Positions 41,493 to 50,614 of a stretch of 64,000 bases of DNA are shown in pieces. The translations under genes and the position numbers were made by a program. Origin of the DNA: Pseudomonas mandelii (GTDB taxonomy: Bacteria > Pseudomonadota > Gammaproteobacteria > Pseudomonadales > Pseudomonadaceae); assembly GCF_024138395.1 (NCBI RefSeq), contig NZ_JAMYDU010000001.1, positions 496,001-560,000 of the forward strand, written 5' to 3'. Position 1 is the first letter of the stretch, and every line of letters starts with the position of its first letter. The notes beneath the pieces are model-generated. The model searched no databases and was not told the origin of the DNA. It worked only from the letters and a program-made list of their open reading frames with translations.

Positions 41493-42842
41493 ATGGAAAT
41501 AGAAGAATTCGGCTACAAGCAAGAGTTGAAACGTAGCCTGTCGCTGACGGATCTGGTGGTGTACGGGATGATCTTCATGATCCCCATCGCCCCGTTCGGC
41601 GTTTATGGTTACGTCAACGCCGAAGCGCCGGGGATGGTGCCGCTGGCCTACATCATCGGCATGGTGGCGATGCTGTTCACCGCCCTCAGTTACGGCAGCA
41701 TGGCCCGGGCCTTTCCGATTGCGGGCTCCGTGTATTCCTACGCACAACGCGGCCTCAACCCGCATGTCGGGTTTATCGCCGGTTGGCTGATGCTGCTCGA
41801 TTATTTGCTGATTCCGCCGCTGCTCTACGTCTACGCGGCGATGGCGCTGAATCATTTGTACCCGGACATCCCGAAAGTCGGCTTCATCCTGGCCTTTCTG
41901 GTCAGCGCTACCTTCGTCAACTTGCGAGGCATTACTTTCACCGCGCGGATGAACATCGTCTTTCTACTGGCGCAACTGGTGGTGCTGGGGATCTTCCTGT
42001 TCTATGCCTGGACTGCCCTGCACAACGGCGGCGGTAACGGCCAACTGACCCTGGCGCCGCTGTATAACCCCGAGACATTCAACTTCGCCCTGCTGATGCA
42101 AGCAGTGTCGATTGCGGTGCTGTCCTTCCTCGGTTTCGATGCGATTTCCACCCTCGCCGAAGAGATCAAGGGCGACCCGGGCCGCAGCGTCGGCAAGGCT
42201 GCGCTGATCACATTGCTGGTGATGGGCGTGATCTTTGTCGTGCAGACCTGGATTGCCACCGATCTGGCCGCCGGCTTGGGCTTCAAGTCTGCCGACACTG
42301 CGTTCTATGAAATCGCCGAAATCGCCGCCGGCAGTTGGCTGGCAACCCTGACTGCTGTGGCCACCGCCCTGGCCTGGGGCGTCGCGGTCGCAATCACCTC
42401 GCAAGCGGCGGTTTCGCGCCTGCTGTTCGGCATGGCGCGGGACGGCAAACTGCCGAAAGTGCTGGCCAAGGTGCATCCGAAACACAACACGCCGTACATG
42501 AGCATCTATCTGGTGGCGGTGCTGTCGCTGGTGATCTGCTACCTGTTCATCAACTCGGTGGACACCCTCACCTCTCTGGTGAACTTCGGCGCCCTGAGCG
42601 GCTTCATGTTGCTGCACCTGACCGTAATCAACTATTACTGGCGTCGGCAGAAGTCCGGCCAGGTGATCCGTCACCTGCTCTGCCCGGTGATCGGCTTCAT
42701 AATCGTCGCGGCCATCATGTACAACATGGGCGTCGATGCACAGAAACTCGGCCTGATCTGGATTGCCCTGGGGCTGGTCTATCTATTCTTCCTCAACAAA
42801 CTGGGTGCCAGCACGGTCCTACCCGACCCGAGCAATGGCTGA
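41493..42842 (+). CDS. APC-family amino acid / polyamine permease
   Basis: The 449-residue protein has twelve predicted helices and the APC-type start (LSLTDLVVYGMIFMIPIAPF). The SYGSMARAFPIAGSVYSYAQ region in helix 3 is typical of amino acid and amine importers. The start ATG 41493 has AAGGAGAAGGG upstream. It lies 57 bp after the amidohydrolase gene and is likely cotranscribed. It is the presumed uptake system for the substrate of this cluster. Confidence 0.87.
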   Translation: MEIEEFGYKQELKRSLSLTDLVVYGMIFMIPIAPFGVYGYVNAEAPGMVPLAYIIGMVAMLFTALSYGSMARAFPIAGSVYSYAQRGLNPHVGFIAGWLMLLDYLLIPPLLYVYAAMALNHLYPDIPKVGFILAFLVSATFVNLRGITFTARMNIVFLLAQLVVLGIFLFYAWTALHNGGGNGQLTLAPLYNPETFNFALLMQAVSIAVLSFLGFDAISTLAEEIKGDPGRSVGKAALITLLVMGVIFVVQTWIATDLAAGLGFKSADTAFYEIAEIAAGSWLATLTAVATALAWGVAVAITSQAAVSRLLFGMARDGKLPKVLAKVHPKHNTPYMSIYLVAVLSLVICYLFINSVDTLTSLVNFGALSGFMLLHLTVINYYWRRQKSGQVIRHLLCPVIGFIIVAAIMYNMGVDAQKLGLIWIALGLVYLFFLNKLGASTVLPDPSNG

Positions 42843-42917
42843 CAAGAAAAAGAGCAGCGTCTGACATGAATTCAGGCGACTGCCGCTTTAACGCGTGGAA
42901 ACCGACAGTGATAGTCA

Positions 42918-42940
42918 GGTTCGGTGCAAATCGCCGAACC
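42918..42940 (+). promoter_or_regulatory. Hairpin GGTTCGG / CCGAACC in the permease-succinyltransferase gap
   Basis: A seven-base perfect inverted repeat with a nine-base loop lies 21 bp before the next start codon in an otherwise plain 119-bp gap. It lacks a T tract, so it is not a standard terminator, and could be an RNA stabiliser, processing site or partial attenuator. Confidence 0.35.
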
Positions 42941-42961
42941 CTTTGATACAGGAGTACATCC

Positions 42962-43978
42962 ATGCTGGTCTTACGCCCAGTGGAGTTAACCGACCTGCCC
43001 CAATTGCAGCAATTGGCGCGCGACAGTCTGGTGGGGGTCACGTCCTTGCCGGATGACACCGAACGCCTGCGCGAGAAGATCCTCGACTCCTGCGCTTCGT
43101 TCGAGAAAGACGTCCAGGGGCCTGGCCCGGAGAACTATTTCTTCGTGCTGGAAAATCTCACGACTCGCTGTCTGGTCGGCTGCTCGGAAATCCTCGCCAC
43201 CGCGGGGTTCAGCGAACCGTTCTACAGTTTGCGCAACCGCCATTTTACCAGTGCCTCACGGGAGCTGAACATCGAGCACGGAGTGCCGGCGTTGTCGTTG
43301 TGCCACGACCTCAGCGGTCATTCTTTGCTGCGCGGTTTCCATATCGACACAGCGCTGGAACGCACGCGGTTTTCCGAGTTGCTGTCCCGGGCGCGGCTGT
43401 TGTTCATCGCCGCCCACGAGGCGCGCTTTGCCGAAGCGGTGATCACCGAGATCGTCGGTTACAGCGACGAACAGGGCCAGTCACCGTTCTGGGACGCGCT
43501 GGGCAAGCATTTCTTCGACCTGCCCTATGTCGAAGCCGAGCGGCTCTGTGGTTTGCAGAGCCGGACGTTTCTCGCCGAACTGATGCCGCAATACCCGATC
43601 TACGTACCGATGCTGCCCCCAGCGGCACAAGCATGTATCGGCCGGATTCATCCCGACGGTCAGGAGGCCTTCGACATTCTTGAGCGCGAAGGCTTCGAGA
43701 CCAACAGCTACATCGACCTGTTCGACGGTGGCCCGACGTTGTACGCACGCACCTCGAACATTCGCTCCATCGCCCAGAGCCAGATTGGCACGGTGCACCC
43801 TGGCTCGGCCATCGATGCGCGCGGCAGCTACTTGGTGAGCAACGATTCGTTGAAAGGTTATCGCGCCATCGTCGCCGAACTGGACTATCGCGCCGGGCAA
43901 CCCGTGGCCTTGAGCGCCGAGATGTGCGCGGCCCTGAATGTGACCGACGCCAGCGCGATCCGGTTGATCGCCCTGTGA
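42962..43978 (+). CDS. Arginine N-succinyltransferase paralogue (alpha-subunit-like)
   Basis: The 338-residue protein belongs to the AstA family: MLVLRPVELTDLPQLQQLAR at the start, LIDPxx-like FDGGPTLYARTSNIRSI and the IVGYSDEQGQSPFWDALGKH block. In Pseudomonas the authentic arginine succinyltransferase is a dimer of AruF and AruG, encoded in the aru operon. Here a second pair lies outside that context, next to amine-type catabolic genes. The acceptor amino acid may thus differ from arginine. Length is normal and no damage is visible. Confidence 0.82.
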   Translation: MLVLRPVELTDLPQLQQLARDSLVGVTSLPDDTERLREKILDSCASFEKDVQGPGPENYFFVLENLTTRCLVGCSEILATAGFSEPFYSLRNRHFTSASRELNIEHGVPALSLCHDLSGHSLLRGFHIDTALERTRFSELLSRARLLFIAAHEARFAEAVITEIVGYSDEQGQSPFWDALGKHFFDLPYVEAERLCGLQSRTFLAELMPQYPIYVPMLPPAAQACIGRIHPDGQEAFDILEREGFETNSYIDLFDGGPTLYARTSNIRSIAQSQIGTVHPGSAIDARGSYLVSNDSLKGYRAIVAELDYRAGQPVALSAEMCAALNVTDASAIRLIAL

Positions 43979-44039
43979 GCCACCACCGGCCCCATGCCCA
44001 ACGACAGCGCCCGAACATGCGTGAAGAAGGAGCTGCATC

Positions 44040-45074
44040 ATGATTGTCCGCCCGGTTCAAGTCACCGACCTGCCCGCCTTGCTGGATCTGGTGCAACGGG
44101 CCGGCCCCGGGTTCACCACCCTGCCGGCCAATGAGGAACGCCTGACCCACCGAGTGCGCTGGGCCCAGCGCACCTTTGCCGAACAGGTCGAGCGCGCGGA
44201 CGCCGATTACCTGTTCGTGCTTGAAGACGACGATCAACAAGTGGTCGGCGTCAGTGCCCTGGCGGGAGCCGTCGGCCTGCGGGAGCCCTGGTACAACTAC
44301 CGGGTCGGGCTTACCGTCAGCTCGTCGCCGGACCTGGGTATTCAGCGCCAGATCCCCACGTTGTTCCTCAACAACGAAATGACCGGCCAATCGGAAATCT
44401 GTTCGCTGTTTCTGCGACACGATCAACGTCATGGCAGTAATGGTCGATTGCTGTCGCTAGGGCGCCTGCTGTTCGTTGCCGAGTTCCCCCACCTGTTCGG
44501 CGACAAGCTCATTGCCGAACTGCGCGGCAGTGCCGACGAACAAGGCTGCTCGCCGTTTTGGGACAGCCTGGGCCGGCACTTTTTCAAGATGGATTTCAGC
44601 CATGCCGATCATTTGTCGGGGCTGGGCAGCAAAGCATTCATCGCTGAACTGATGCCACGCCAGCCGCTCTACACCTGCCTGCTCACCGAACAGGCCCAGG
44701 CGGTGATTGGCAAGCCGCACCCGAACACTGAACCTGCATTGAAGATCCTCACGGCCGAGGGGTTTGCTCATAAGGGTTACATCGACATCTTCGACGCCGG
44801 CCCGGTGATCGAAGCCCCGGTGTCGAGAATCCGCACGGTGCGAGACAGCCAACGCCTGGAACTGGCTATCGGCACGCCCGACGATCAGGCGCCGGTGTGG
44901 CTGATCCACAACCGCCGCCTGGAAAACTGCCGCATCACCACCGCCCAGGCGCGGCTGATCGGCAATAGCCTGATCGTCGACCGGCTCACCGCCAAGCGCC
45001 TGCAACTGCAACCCGGCAACTCGGTCCGCGCCGTGCCGCTGCGCAACCGACAGCAGCAGGCGGTGGCGGCGTGA
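44040..45074 (+). CDS. Arginine N-succinyltransferase paralogue (beta-subunit-like)
   Basis: The 344-residue protein resembles Aru[61 protein letters not shown] and [14 protein letters not shown] are all canonical AstA-family blocks. It lies 61 bp after the alpha-like gene and presumably forms a heterodimer with it. It would transfer succinyl from succinyl-CoA to an alpha-amino group. Downstream genes of the succinyltransferase pathway (astB/D/E) are absent, which makes the substrate uncertain. Confidence 0.83.
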   Translation: MIVRPVQVTDLPALLDLVQRAGPGFTTLPANEERLTHRVRWAQRTFAEQVERADADYLFVLEDDDQQVVGVSALAGAVGLREPWYNYRVGLTVSSSPDLGIQRQIPTLFLNNEMTGQSEICSLFLRHDQRHGSNGRLLSLGRLLFVAEFPHLFGDKLIAELRGSADEQGCSPFWDSLGRHFFKMDFSHADHLSGLGSKAFIAELMPRQPLYTCLLTEQAQAVIGKPHPNTEPALKILTAEGFAHKGYIDIFDAGPVIEAPVSRIRTVRDSQRLELAIGTPDDQAPVWLIHNRRLENCRITTAQARLIGNSLIVDRLTAKRLQLQPGNSVRAVPLRNRQQQAVAA

Positions 45075-45107
45075 TCATGTAGCACTTGCATGGCATCCGA
45101 TCCGTGA

Positions 45108-45152
45108 TGGCGAGTGCTACGCACTCGAACGCAGCCTTCGGCAGCTGCTACA
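45108..45152. repeat. Partial GTAGCAGCTG-family repeat unit
   Basis: CGAGTGCTACGCACTCG is a short perfect hairpin and is followed by AACGCAGCCTTCGGCAGCTG then CTACAA, a half unit of the repeat family also seen at 30697 and 37395. It lies in the 274-bp gap before the oxaloacetate decarboxylase family gene, which otherwise holds no gene. Confidence 0.6.
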
Positions 45153-45348
45153 AGGGATCGTGTCGAAGTCAGGAATCGTGTCAATCCGGCTTAAAAGGCA
45201 TCACCCACCAACACCCTGTATGCCGATCACTGCATACCCCATGCAAATTCGTCATCATTGTTCACCCGCCCGCGTGATAGCCTTTTGTCCCTTCGGCGTT
45301 GACACTTTTGCTCAAGCCCTTCCATTCCCTTGTGTTGGTGGAACTCAT

Positions 45349-46218
45349 ATGTCCAGGCTGTCTCATCAAGATTTACGCCGTAATTTCCGCCAACTGTTCG
45401 CTTCCAACACCTGCTATCACACCGCGTCGGTCTTCGACCCCATGTCGGCACGCATTGCCGCTGATCTGGGTTTTGAAGTAGGAATCCTCGGTGGTTCGGT
45501 CGCATCGTTGCAGGTGCTGGGCGCCCCCGATTTTGCGTTGATCACCCTGAGCGAGTTCGCCGAGCAGGCTACCCGCATCGGCCGCGTGGCCCAATTGCCG
45601 GTGATCGCCGACGCCGACCACGGCTATGGCAACGCACTTAATGTCATGCGCACCATCGTCGAGCTCGAACGCGCCGGCATCGCCGCACTGACCATTGAAG
45701 ACACCTTGCTGCCCGCGCAATTCGGCCGCAAATCCACTGACCTGATCGGAGTTGCGGAAGGCGTCGGCAAGATTCGCGCAGCTCTGGAAGCACGGGTCGA
45801 CTCGGAAATGGCGATCATTGCGCGTACCAATGCCGGGATCCTGCCGGTTCAGGAAATCATCAGCCGCACCCAGCAATACCAACAGGCCGGGGCAGACGGA
45901 ATTTGCATGGTGGGCGTGCGGGACTTCGACCACCTCGAACAAATCGCCGAGCACCTGAGCGTGCCGCTGATGCTGGTCACCTACGGCAACCCGCTGCTGC
46001 GCGACGACAATCGCCTGGCCGAACTGGGCGTGCGCGTCACCATCGACGGCCATGGCGCCTACTTCGCGGCGATCAAGGCCACATATGACAGTCTGCGCGA
46101 GCAACGCCAGATCTTTACTCAGGCGTCGGACCTGAACGCCACGGAACTGACTCACACCTATACGCAGCCTGAGGATTACATTCTTTGGGCGAAGGAATAC
46201 ATGAGCGTCAAGGAGTGA
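45349..46218 (+). CDS. Oxaloacetate decarboxylase, isocitrate lyase / PEP mutase superfamily (PA4872-like)
   Basis: The 289-residue protein has the isocitrate lyase/PEP mutase fold: [17 protein letters not shown] supplies the Mg-binding aspartates, [16 protein letters not shown] the Glu/Asp pair, and [13 protein letters not shown] the Arg region. It starts [20 protein letters not shown] and matches the Pseudomonas oxaloacetate decarboxylase group, which lacks the KKCGH cysteine of true isocitrate lyase. The extended frame upstream to 45160 is rejected. It may feed TCA intermediates produced by the neighbouring catabolic genes. Confidence 0.85.
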   Translation: MSRLSHQDLRRNFRQLFASNTCYHTASVFDPMSARIAADLGFEVGILGGSVASLQVLGAPDFALITLSEFAEQATRIGRVAQLPVIADADHGYGNALNVMRTIVELERAGIAALTIEDTLLPAQFGRKSTDLIGVAEGVGKIRAALEARVDSEMAIIARTNAGILPVQEIISRTQQYQQAGADGICMVGVRDFDHLEQIAEHLSVPLMLVTYGNPLLRDDNRLAELGVRVTIDGHGAYFAAIKATYDSLREQRQIFTQASDLNATELTHTYTQPEDYILWAKEYMSVKE

Positions 46219-46280
46219 GGGTTGAGCTGAAATGATGGTGTGACGTCTTTCCATGATGCCGGTAAGTTAAGGCGCAGAAC

Positions 46281-46373
46281 CTGTGGGAGCGTGGCTTGCC
46301 CGCGAAGAACGATGACGCGTAATACCTGAAAAACCGCTGCGCATTCTTCGCGGGCAAGCCACGCTCCCACAGG
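46281..46373. repeat. REP doublet
   Basis: CTGTGGGAGCGTGGCTTGCC with CGCGAAGAACGAT faces TTCTTCGCGGGCAAGCCACG and CTCCCACAGG. It is a variant with GTGGC in place of CGGGC, between convergent genes. Confidence 0.8.
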
Positions 46374-46433
46374 ATTTTCGTCGCTCAAACTTCTTAGCTT
46401 ACCTGCACCTGCATGGGAAGGTGATCCAGCCGA

Positions 46434-47675
46434 TTACTTCTTGGTCAATTCCATAATCATCCGCGACAACAGATAAATCCTCGGCGCCACGCTCTCGACT
46501 TCGGCGTACTCCTCGGGTGTATGGATATTCCCGCCGACAATCCCGAACCCGTCCAGCGTCGGTGTACCCACTCCGGCCGAGAGGCTGGCATCCGCCGCCC
46601 CGCCGCTGCCTTCTTCGGTCAACTTGCGGCCGATTTCGCCGTAAATCCCTTGGGCCATGGCCATCAAGCGATCCGACTCCGCCGTTTGCGGCATCGGCGG
46701 CAAGCCGCGTTTCAGGGTGGTGGTGACTTCAGTTTCGGGAATCAGCTTGTCCTTGGAAACCCGCGCCAGGTCCTTCTCGATCCGGTCGAACTCTTCTGGC
46801 ACCGCTGCCCGTACGTCAGCCTTGGCGGTGGCCTGATCCGGAATCACGTTGGTGCGATCCCCGGCATCGAGCACGGTGAAGTTGATGGTGGTTTTCTTCT
46901 GCGCATCGCCCAGTTTGCCGAGTTGCAGAATCTGGTGCGCGGCTTCCATCGCCGCATTGCGCCCCTGTTCCGGTGCGACGCCAGCGTGAGATGCCTTGCC
47001 TTTGACCTCGACCATGGCGGTGGCGCTGCCTTTGCGCCACACCACCAAACCATCGGCCGGGCGGCCCGGTTCGAGGTTGAGGGTCACGTCGTGGGCCTTG
47101 GCGGTTTTCTTGATCAGGTCGGTGGCGACGTCCGAGCCGGTTTCTTCGCTGGCGTCGAGCAGAAAGGTGATCTGCGCGTAGTCCTTGAAATCGAGGTTTT
47201 TTAGAACTTTCAGCGCATAGATCCCGGCGACGATGCCGCCCTTGTCGTCCATCACGCCCGGCCCGTAAGCGCGGCCGTCCTTGATCTGGAACGGGCGCGC
47301 GGCGGCGGAGCCTTCCTTGAACACGGTGTCCATGTGCGCCATCAGCAGGATTTTCGCCGTGCCGGTGCCTTTGAGCGTAGCCAGCACATGGTTGCTCTTG
47401 TCCGGGGTGTTGGGCACGAGTTCGATGGTGGCGCCGAGTTTCTTCAACTCTTCGATAGCGATGTCACTCACCTGGGTCAGGCCCGGTTCATAGCCGGAGC
47501 CGGAGTCGATGTTCACCAAGCGTTCCAGCAATTTAAGGGCTTCACCTTTGTACTGTTCGGCATCGGCGAGGACTTGTTTATGGGGTTCGGCGAAGGCTGC
47601 GGGGGTGAAGGCGCCGAGGGCGAGAGTCAGGCCGAGGCTGGTGGCCAGGAGGGAGCGAGAGAGATTGAACGTCAT
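46434..47675 (-). CDS. Exported M20-family carboxypeptidase (glutamate carboxypeptidase G2-like)
   Basis: The 413-residue protein has a signal peptide (MTFNLSRSLLATSLGLTLAL, cleavage near AFAEP). The M20 dizinc core follows: His in LLMAHMDTVF, Asp in GPGVMDDKGG, Glu pair in LDASEETGSD, His in KASHAGVAPEQGRN and the last ligand near SGGAADASL. It resembles carboxypeptidase G2, which releases C-terminal glutamate from folates and peptides in the periplasm. The ligand residues appear intact. The gene is isolated. Confidence 0.88.
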   Translation of the reverse strand: MTFNLSRSLLATSLGLTLALGAFTPAAFAEPHKQVLADAEQYKGEALKLLERLVNIDSGSGYEPGLTQVSDIAIEELKKLGATIELVPNTPDKSNHVLATLKGTGTAKILLMAHMDTVFKEGSAAARPFQIKDGRAYGPGVMDDKGGIVAGIYALKVLKNLDFKDYAQITFLLDASEETGSDVATDLIKKTAKAHDVTLNLEPGRPADGLVVWRKGSATAMVEVKGKASHAGVAPEQGRNAAMEAAHQILQLGKLGDAQKKTTINFTVLDAGDRTNVIPDQATAKADVRAAVPEEFDRIEKDLARVSKDKLIPETEVTTTLKRGLPPMPQTAESDRLMAMAQGIYGEIGRKLTEEGSGGAADASLSAGVGTPTLDGFGIVGGNIHTPEEYAEVESVAPRIYLLSRMIMELTKK

Positions 47676-47781
47676 GAATCGATCCTTGTTTCGTGTCGGG
47701 GGTCAAAAATACCCTACCTGACTACGACGCAAGGCTCTACACCGGATGCGACCTGCACGAACCTCAATGACCACACATCTC

Positions 47782-47872
47782 CTGTGGGAGCGGGCTTGCC
47801 CGCGATAGCGGTCTGACAATCACAGCGATGTTGAATGTGCCGCCGTCATCGCGAGCAAGCCCGCCCCCACAG
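47782..47872. repeat. REP doublet
   Basis: CTGTGGGAGCGGGCTTGCCC with GCGATAGCGGT faces ATCGCGAGCAAGCCCGCCCC and CACAGG. It lies upstream of the carboxypeptidase gene and just after the stop of the GGDEF gene. Confidence 0.8.
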
Positions 47873-47891
47873 GGGATTTGTGGTGATTGGG

Positions 47892-48965
47892 TTACACCGA
47901 ATCGAGCAACGCCTTATGCGGTTTACCGTCGCCGTGGCAGATGACGCGGTTGCGACCGGTGGTCTTGGCTTCGTAGAGCGCCTGGTCGGCGTCGTTGAGC
48001 CATAGGGTCGCGTCGTCGTGGGCCGGATTGAAGGCTGCCAGGCCGATGCTCAAACTGACTTTCAACGCCGGGTTCTGCTCGTAACCCAACGTGGCGAAAC
48101 GATCCCGCAGCGCATCCATCGCCACAGCGGCGCGGTCCAGCGGCAGGTCCGGCAGCAGCACGCAGAATTCATCGCCGCCATAACGTCCAGCGACATCCGC
48201 TGCCCGCAGGTTCTGCTTGAGCATTTTGCTCAGTTGACGCAGGACGATGTCCCCGGCGACATGGCCGTAGGTGTCGTTGATGGTTTTGAAATGGTCGATG
48301 TCGATCAGCGCAATCGCCCCGCCCTGCTGCTGACGCTGGCATCGCTGGAATTCGACTTCCAGCTGATCTTTCCAGGCACCGTGATTCAGCAAGCCCGTCA
48401 GGCTGTCGGTGCGGCTCAGGGCCAATAGCTCGCGCTTGTGTCGGCCAAGGGTATGGGCCTGACGAAAGCAGATCCAGCCCAGCGCCATCGGATAAATCGA
48501 CAGTAAAGGCAAACAGGCGTACAGCTGCATCGGACTGGTATGCGGGACAAAAGCCGGCATGAACACCAGTAACCCGAGGGCAATCCCAAGCAGTTGCGCG
48601 ACGGCGCCCATCAACAGAAAACGCAAACCGCCGATGGCTACATTGTTCATCGCCATCATCGAAAGGGTCGCGGCGGTGGGCAGCGGGTTGAATTGCATGG
48701 CGGCCACCCAGAAACCGCCGAGAAACGCGTCCACCAGGATGTTGCGGTGTTCGGCACGAAAAGGAATTTCCGCCCGGCGCGCCCATTGCCAGGCCACATG
48801 CGGCCAGAGCAGCCCGTTGAGCAGCATCACTACCCAGACCCAAGGCGCCGGGTTGAGTGGATACATCCCTGCGCCGACACACAACAACCCAAGGGCCAAA
48901 CCCAGGGTTCGCGACGCATACAGCCTCCTGGCCAGTGAAAGTCCTTTTCCTCCCTTTTTTTCCAT
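47892..48965 (-). CDS. Diguanylate cyclase with MASE2 membrane sensor domain
   Basis: The 357-residue protein has an N-terminal MASE2 membrane domain (residues 1-185, about five helices; LNPAPWVWVVMLLNGLLWPH) and a C-terminal GGDEF domain (190-345). The active-site motif is intact (RYGGDEFCVLLPDL), with the DIDHFKTINDTYGH metal loop. It should make cyclic di-GMP at the inner membrane. No RxxD inhibitory site is visible in the usual place. ATG 48965 (MEKKGGKGLSLARRLYAS) is the family start; the longer frame crosses a repeat. Confidence 0.9.
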   Translation of the reverse strand: MEKKGGKGLSLARRLYASRTLGLALGLLCVGAGMYPLNPAPWVWVVMLLNGLLWPHVAWQWARRAEIPFRAEHRNILVDAFLGGFWVAAMQFNPLPTAATLSMMAMNNVAIGGLRFLLMGAVAQLLGIALGLLVFMPAFVPHTSPMQLYACLPLLSIYPMALGWICFRQAHTLGRHKRELLALSRTDSLTGLLNHGAWKDQLEVEFQRCQRQQQGGAIALIDIDHFKTINDTYGHVAGDIVLRQLSKMLKQNLRAADVAGRYGGDEFCVLLPDLPLDRAAVAMDALRDRFATLGYEQNPALKVSLSIGLAAFNPAHDDATLWLNDADQALYEAKTTGRNRVICHGDGKPHKALLDSV

Positions 48966-49159
48966 AGAGGCCTCTGTACCACTGAACGGAGCCTGACAAC
49001 GCACGGGTTGAAAGTGTGTTTGAAGTCTATCAGGGCAGCGGCAAATAGCCATCACCGGTTGGCGGTCTGAATCGCGTGGCATTGCCGTGAGCTGAATGCC
49101 CACTGTTTGGTCTATACATGAAGGGAGGGATCGATAAACAACGATAAAGAGGAGGCCTT

Positions 49160-49336
49160 TGTAGCAGCTGTCGAGCTTGCGAGGCTGCGTTCGGCGGTAG
49201 CAGCTGTCGAGCTTGCGAGGCTGCGTTCGGCTGCGCAGCAGTCGTAAATCCGGCTGACGCAGTTTCCCTGTTGCACCGCGAGCTCTGGTTTGACGACTGC
49301 TTCGCAGCCGAACGCAGGCTTCGCCAGCTGCTACAA
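49160..49336. repeat. GTAGCAGCTG-family repeat with 36-bp tandem duplication
   Basis: GTAGCAGCTGTCGAGCTTGC starts at 49161 and again at 49197, exactly 36 bp apart. The inverted part CAGCCGAACGCAGGCTTCGC with CAGCTGCTACA ends the unit. The same duplication length occurs at 37395 and 50377. This fills most of the 474-bp gap upstream of the alpha/beta hydrolase gene. Confidence 0.75.
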
Positions 49337-49439
49337 AGAGTGTGTCGCGGTGGAATTGGATTTCAGTTATCACTCATTGACCCCGGCGCTCAAACCCGCC
49401 GACCACACTCTGTCCTGATCACTGCAAAGGAATAGCCTG

Positions 49440-50369
49440 ATGCTTTTGCTGGTTGTCACTATCGCCGTCTTCGTGGCCTGGAGCTGGTTGAGCTACCCGG
49501 CCATCGGTTACTGGCTCTATGACTTGAACATGGCGCTGGAGGCCCGGCTGTACCGGTTGCACAAGATCATTGTGCCAATCCCCGAAATGACCGTTTCGAC
49601 CTGGCAAGGCGGGCCTTACGAAGCCTCCAGCAGCGTGCTGATGCTGCACGGCTATAGCGCCGACAAGAACATCTGGCTGCGCTTCGCCCGGCATTTTGTC
49701 GATGATTACCGGGTGATCATCCCCGACCTCGCCGGCCATGGCGAAACCGGCTTCAAGGCCGGCGGTGGCTATGACATTCCGGTTCAGGCCAAACGGTTGA
49801 TCCAGTTGCTCGATATCTGTGGGGTCGAAAAGGTGCACGTGATCGGCAACTCCATGGGCGGTTATATCGCGGCATGGCTGGCGGCCACTTACCCGGAGCG
49901 CATTGTTTCGCTGGCGTTGATCGATCCGGCAGGCGTCACCGCCCCGGAGCCCAGCGACATGGAGCGACACCTGGCTCGCGGGCATAACCCGTTTCTGATT
50001 CATTCCCGTGAAGAGTTCCAGCATTTTTATGCCATGACCATGGTCTCACCGCCATGGGTACCGGGGATCGTGCTGGACGCCGTCGCTCAACGCTATGAGC
50101 AGCAGCGCGACGAGCTGGAAGAAATCTTCAGGGACTTTCACGCTAGTCCGCCGATGGAGCCGAAATTGCCCGACATCAAATGCCCGGCACTGCTCCTGTG
50201 GGGGCGCAAGGACCGCTTGATCGACGTCAGCAGCGTACCGGTCTGGAGCAAGGGCATCGCCGATCTGCAGGTGGAAATCTGGGACGGTGTCGGCCATATG
50301 CCGATGGTTGAGCAACCGGCCAATACAGCGCGGTTGTATCGGGAGTTTCTGGAGACACATCGCTCATGA
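49440..50369 (+). CDS. Membrane-anchored alpha/beta hydrolase
   Basis: The 309-residue protein has an N-terminal transmembrane helix (residues 1-20) and the alpha/beta hydrolase catalytic set: HGYSADKNIW oxyanion region, nucleophile in VIGNSMGGYIAA, acid in LWGRKDRLIDV and His in GVGHMPMVEQP. It resembles the lipase/PHA-depolymerase-like or meta-cleavage hydrolase group. The catalytic side probably faces the periplasm, or the helix is an uncleaved anchor. The substrate is unknown. ATG 49440 follows AAAGGAATAGCC. Confidence 0.82.
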   Translation: MLLLVVTIAVFVAWSWLSYPAIGYWLYDLNMALEARLYRLHKIIVPIPEMTVSTWQGGPYEASSSVLMLHGYSADKNIWLRFARHFVDDYRVIIPDLAGHGETGFKAGGGYDIPVQAKRLIQLLDICGVEKVHVIGNSMGGYIAAWLAATYPERIVSLALIDPAGVTAPEPSDMERHLARGHNPFLIHSREEFQHFYAMTMVSPPWVPGIVLDAVAQRYEQQRDELEEIFRDFHASPPMEPKLPDIKCPALLLWGRKDRLIDVSSVPVWSKGIADLQVEIWDGVGHMPMVEQPANTARLYREFLETHRS

Positions 50370-50375
50370 GCTCCC

Positions 50376-50558
50376 TGTAGCAGCTGTCGAGCTTGCGAGG
50401 CTGCGTTCGGCAGTAGCAGCTGTCGAGCTTGCGAGGCTGCGTTCGGCTGCGAAGCAGTCGTGAATCCGGCGAACGCAATTTGCCTGCTGCACCGCAGGTT
50501 CTGGTTTGACGACTGCTTCGCAGCCGAACGCAGCCTCGCAGGCTCGACAGCTGCTACG
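50376..50558. repeat. GTAGCAGCTG-family repeat with 36-bp tandem duplication
   Basis: GTAGCAGCTGTCGAGCTTGC occurs at 50377 and 50413, 36 bp apart, followed by the inverted part GCAGCCGAACGCAGCCTCGC with GACAGCTGCTAC. It is nearly the same as the copy 1.2 kb upstream at 49160, flanking the hydrolase gene on both sides. Confidence 0.75.
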
Positions 50559-50614
50559 GGGATGTTCGGCAGATAATTCGGGGTGATGTTCCGCGATTCA
50601 TATGAGGCGCGATC

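Noticed and set aside
43443..44432. 329-codon minus-strand frame across the two AstA paralogues
   Set aside because: It is antisense to two well-conserved enzymes and is low-complexity.
45160..45348. N-terminal extension of the oxaloacetate decarboxylase family gene
   Set aside because: The extra 63 residues are not family-like, and the ATG at 45349 begins the conserved domain.
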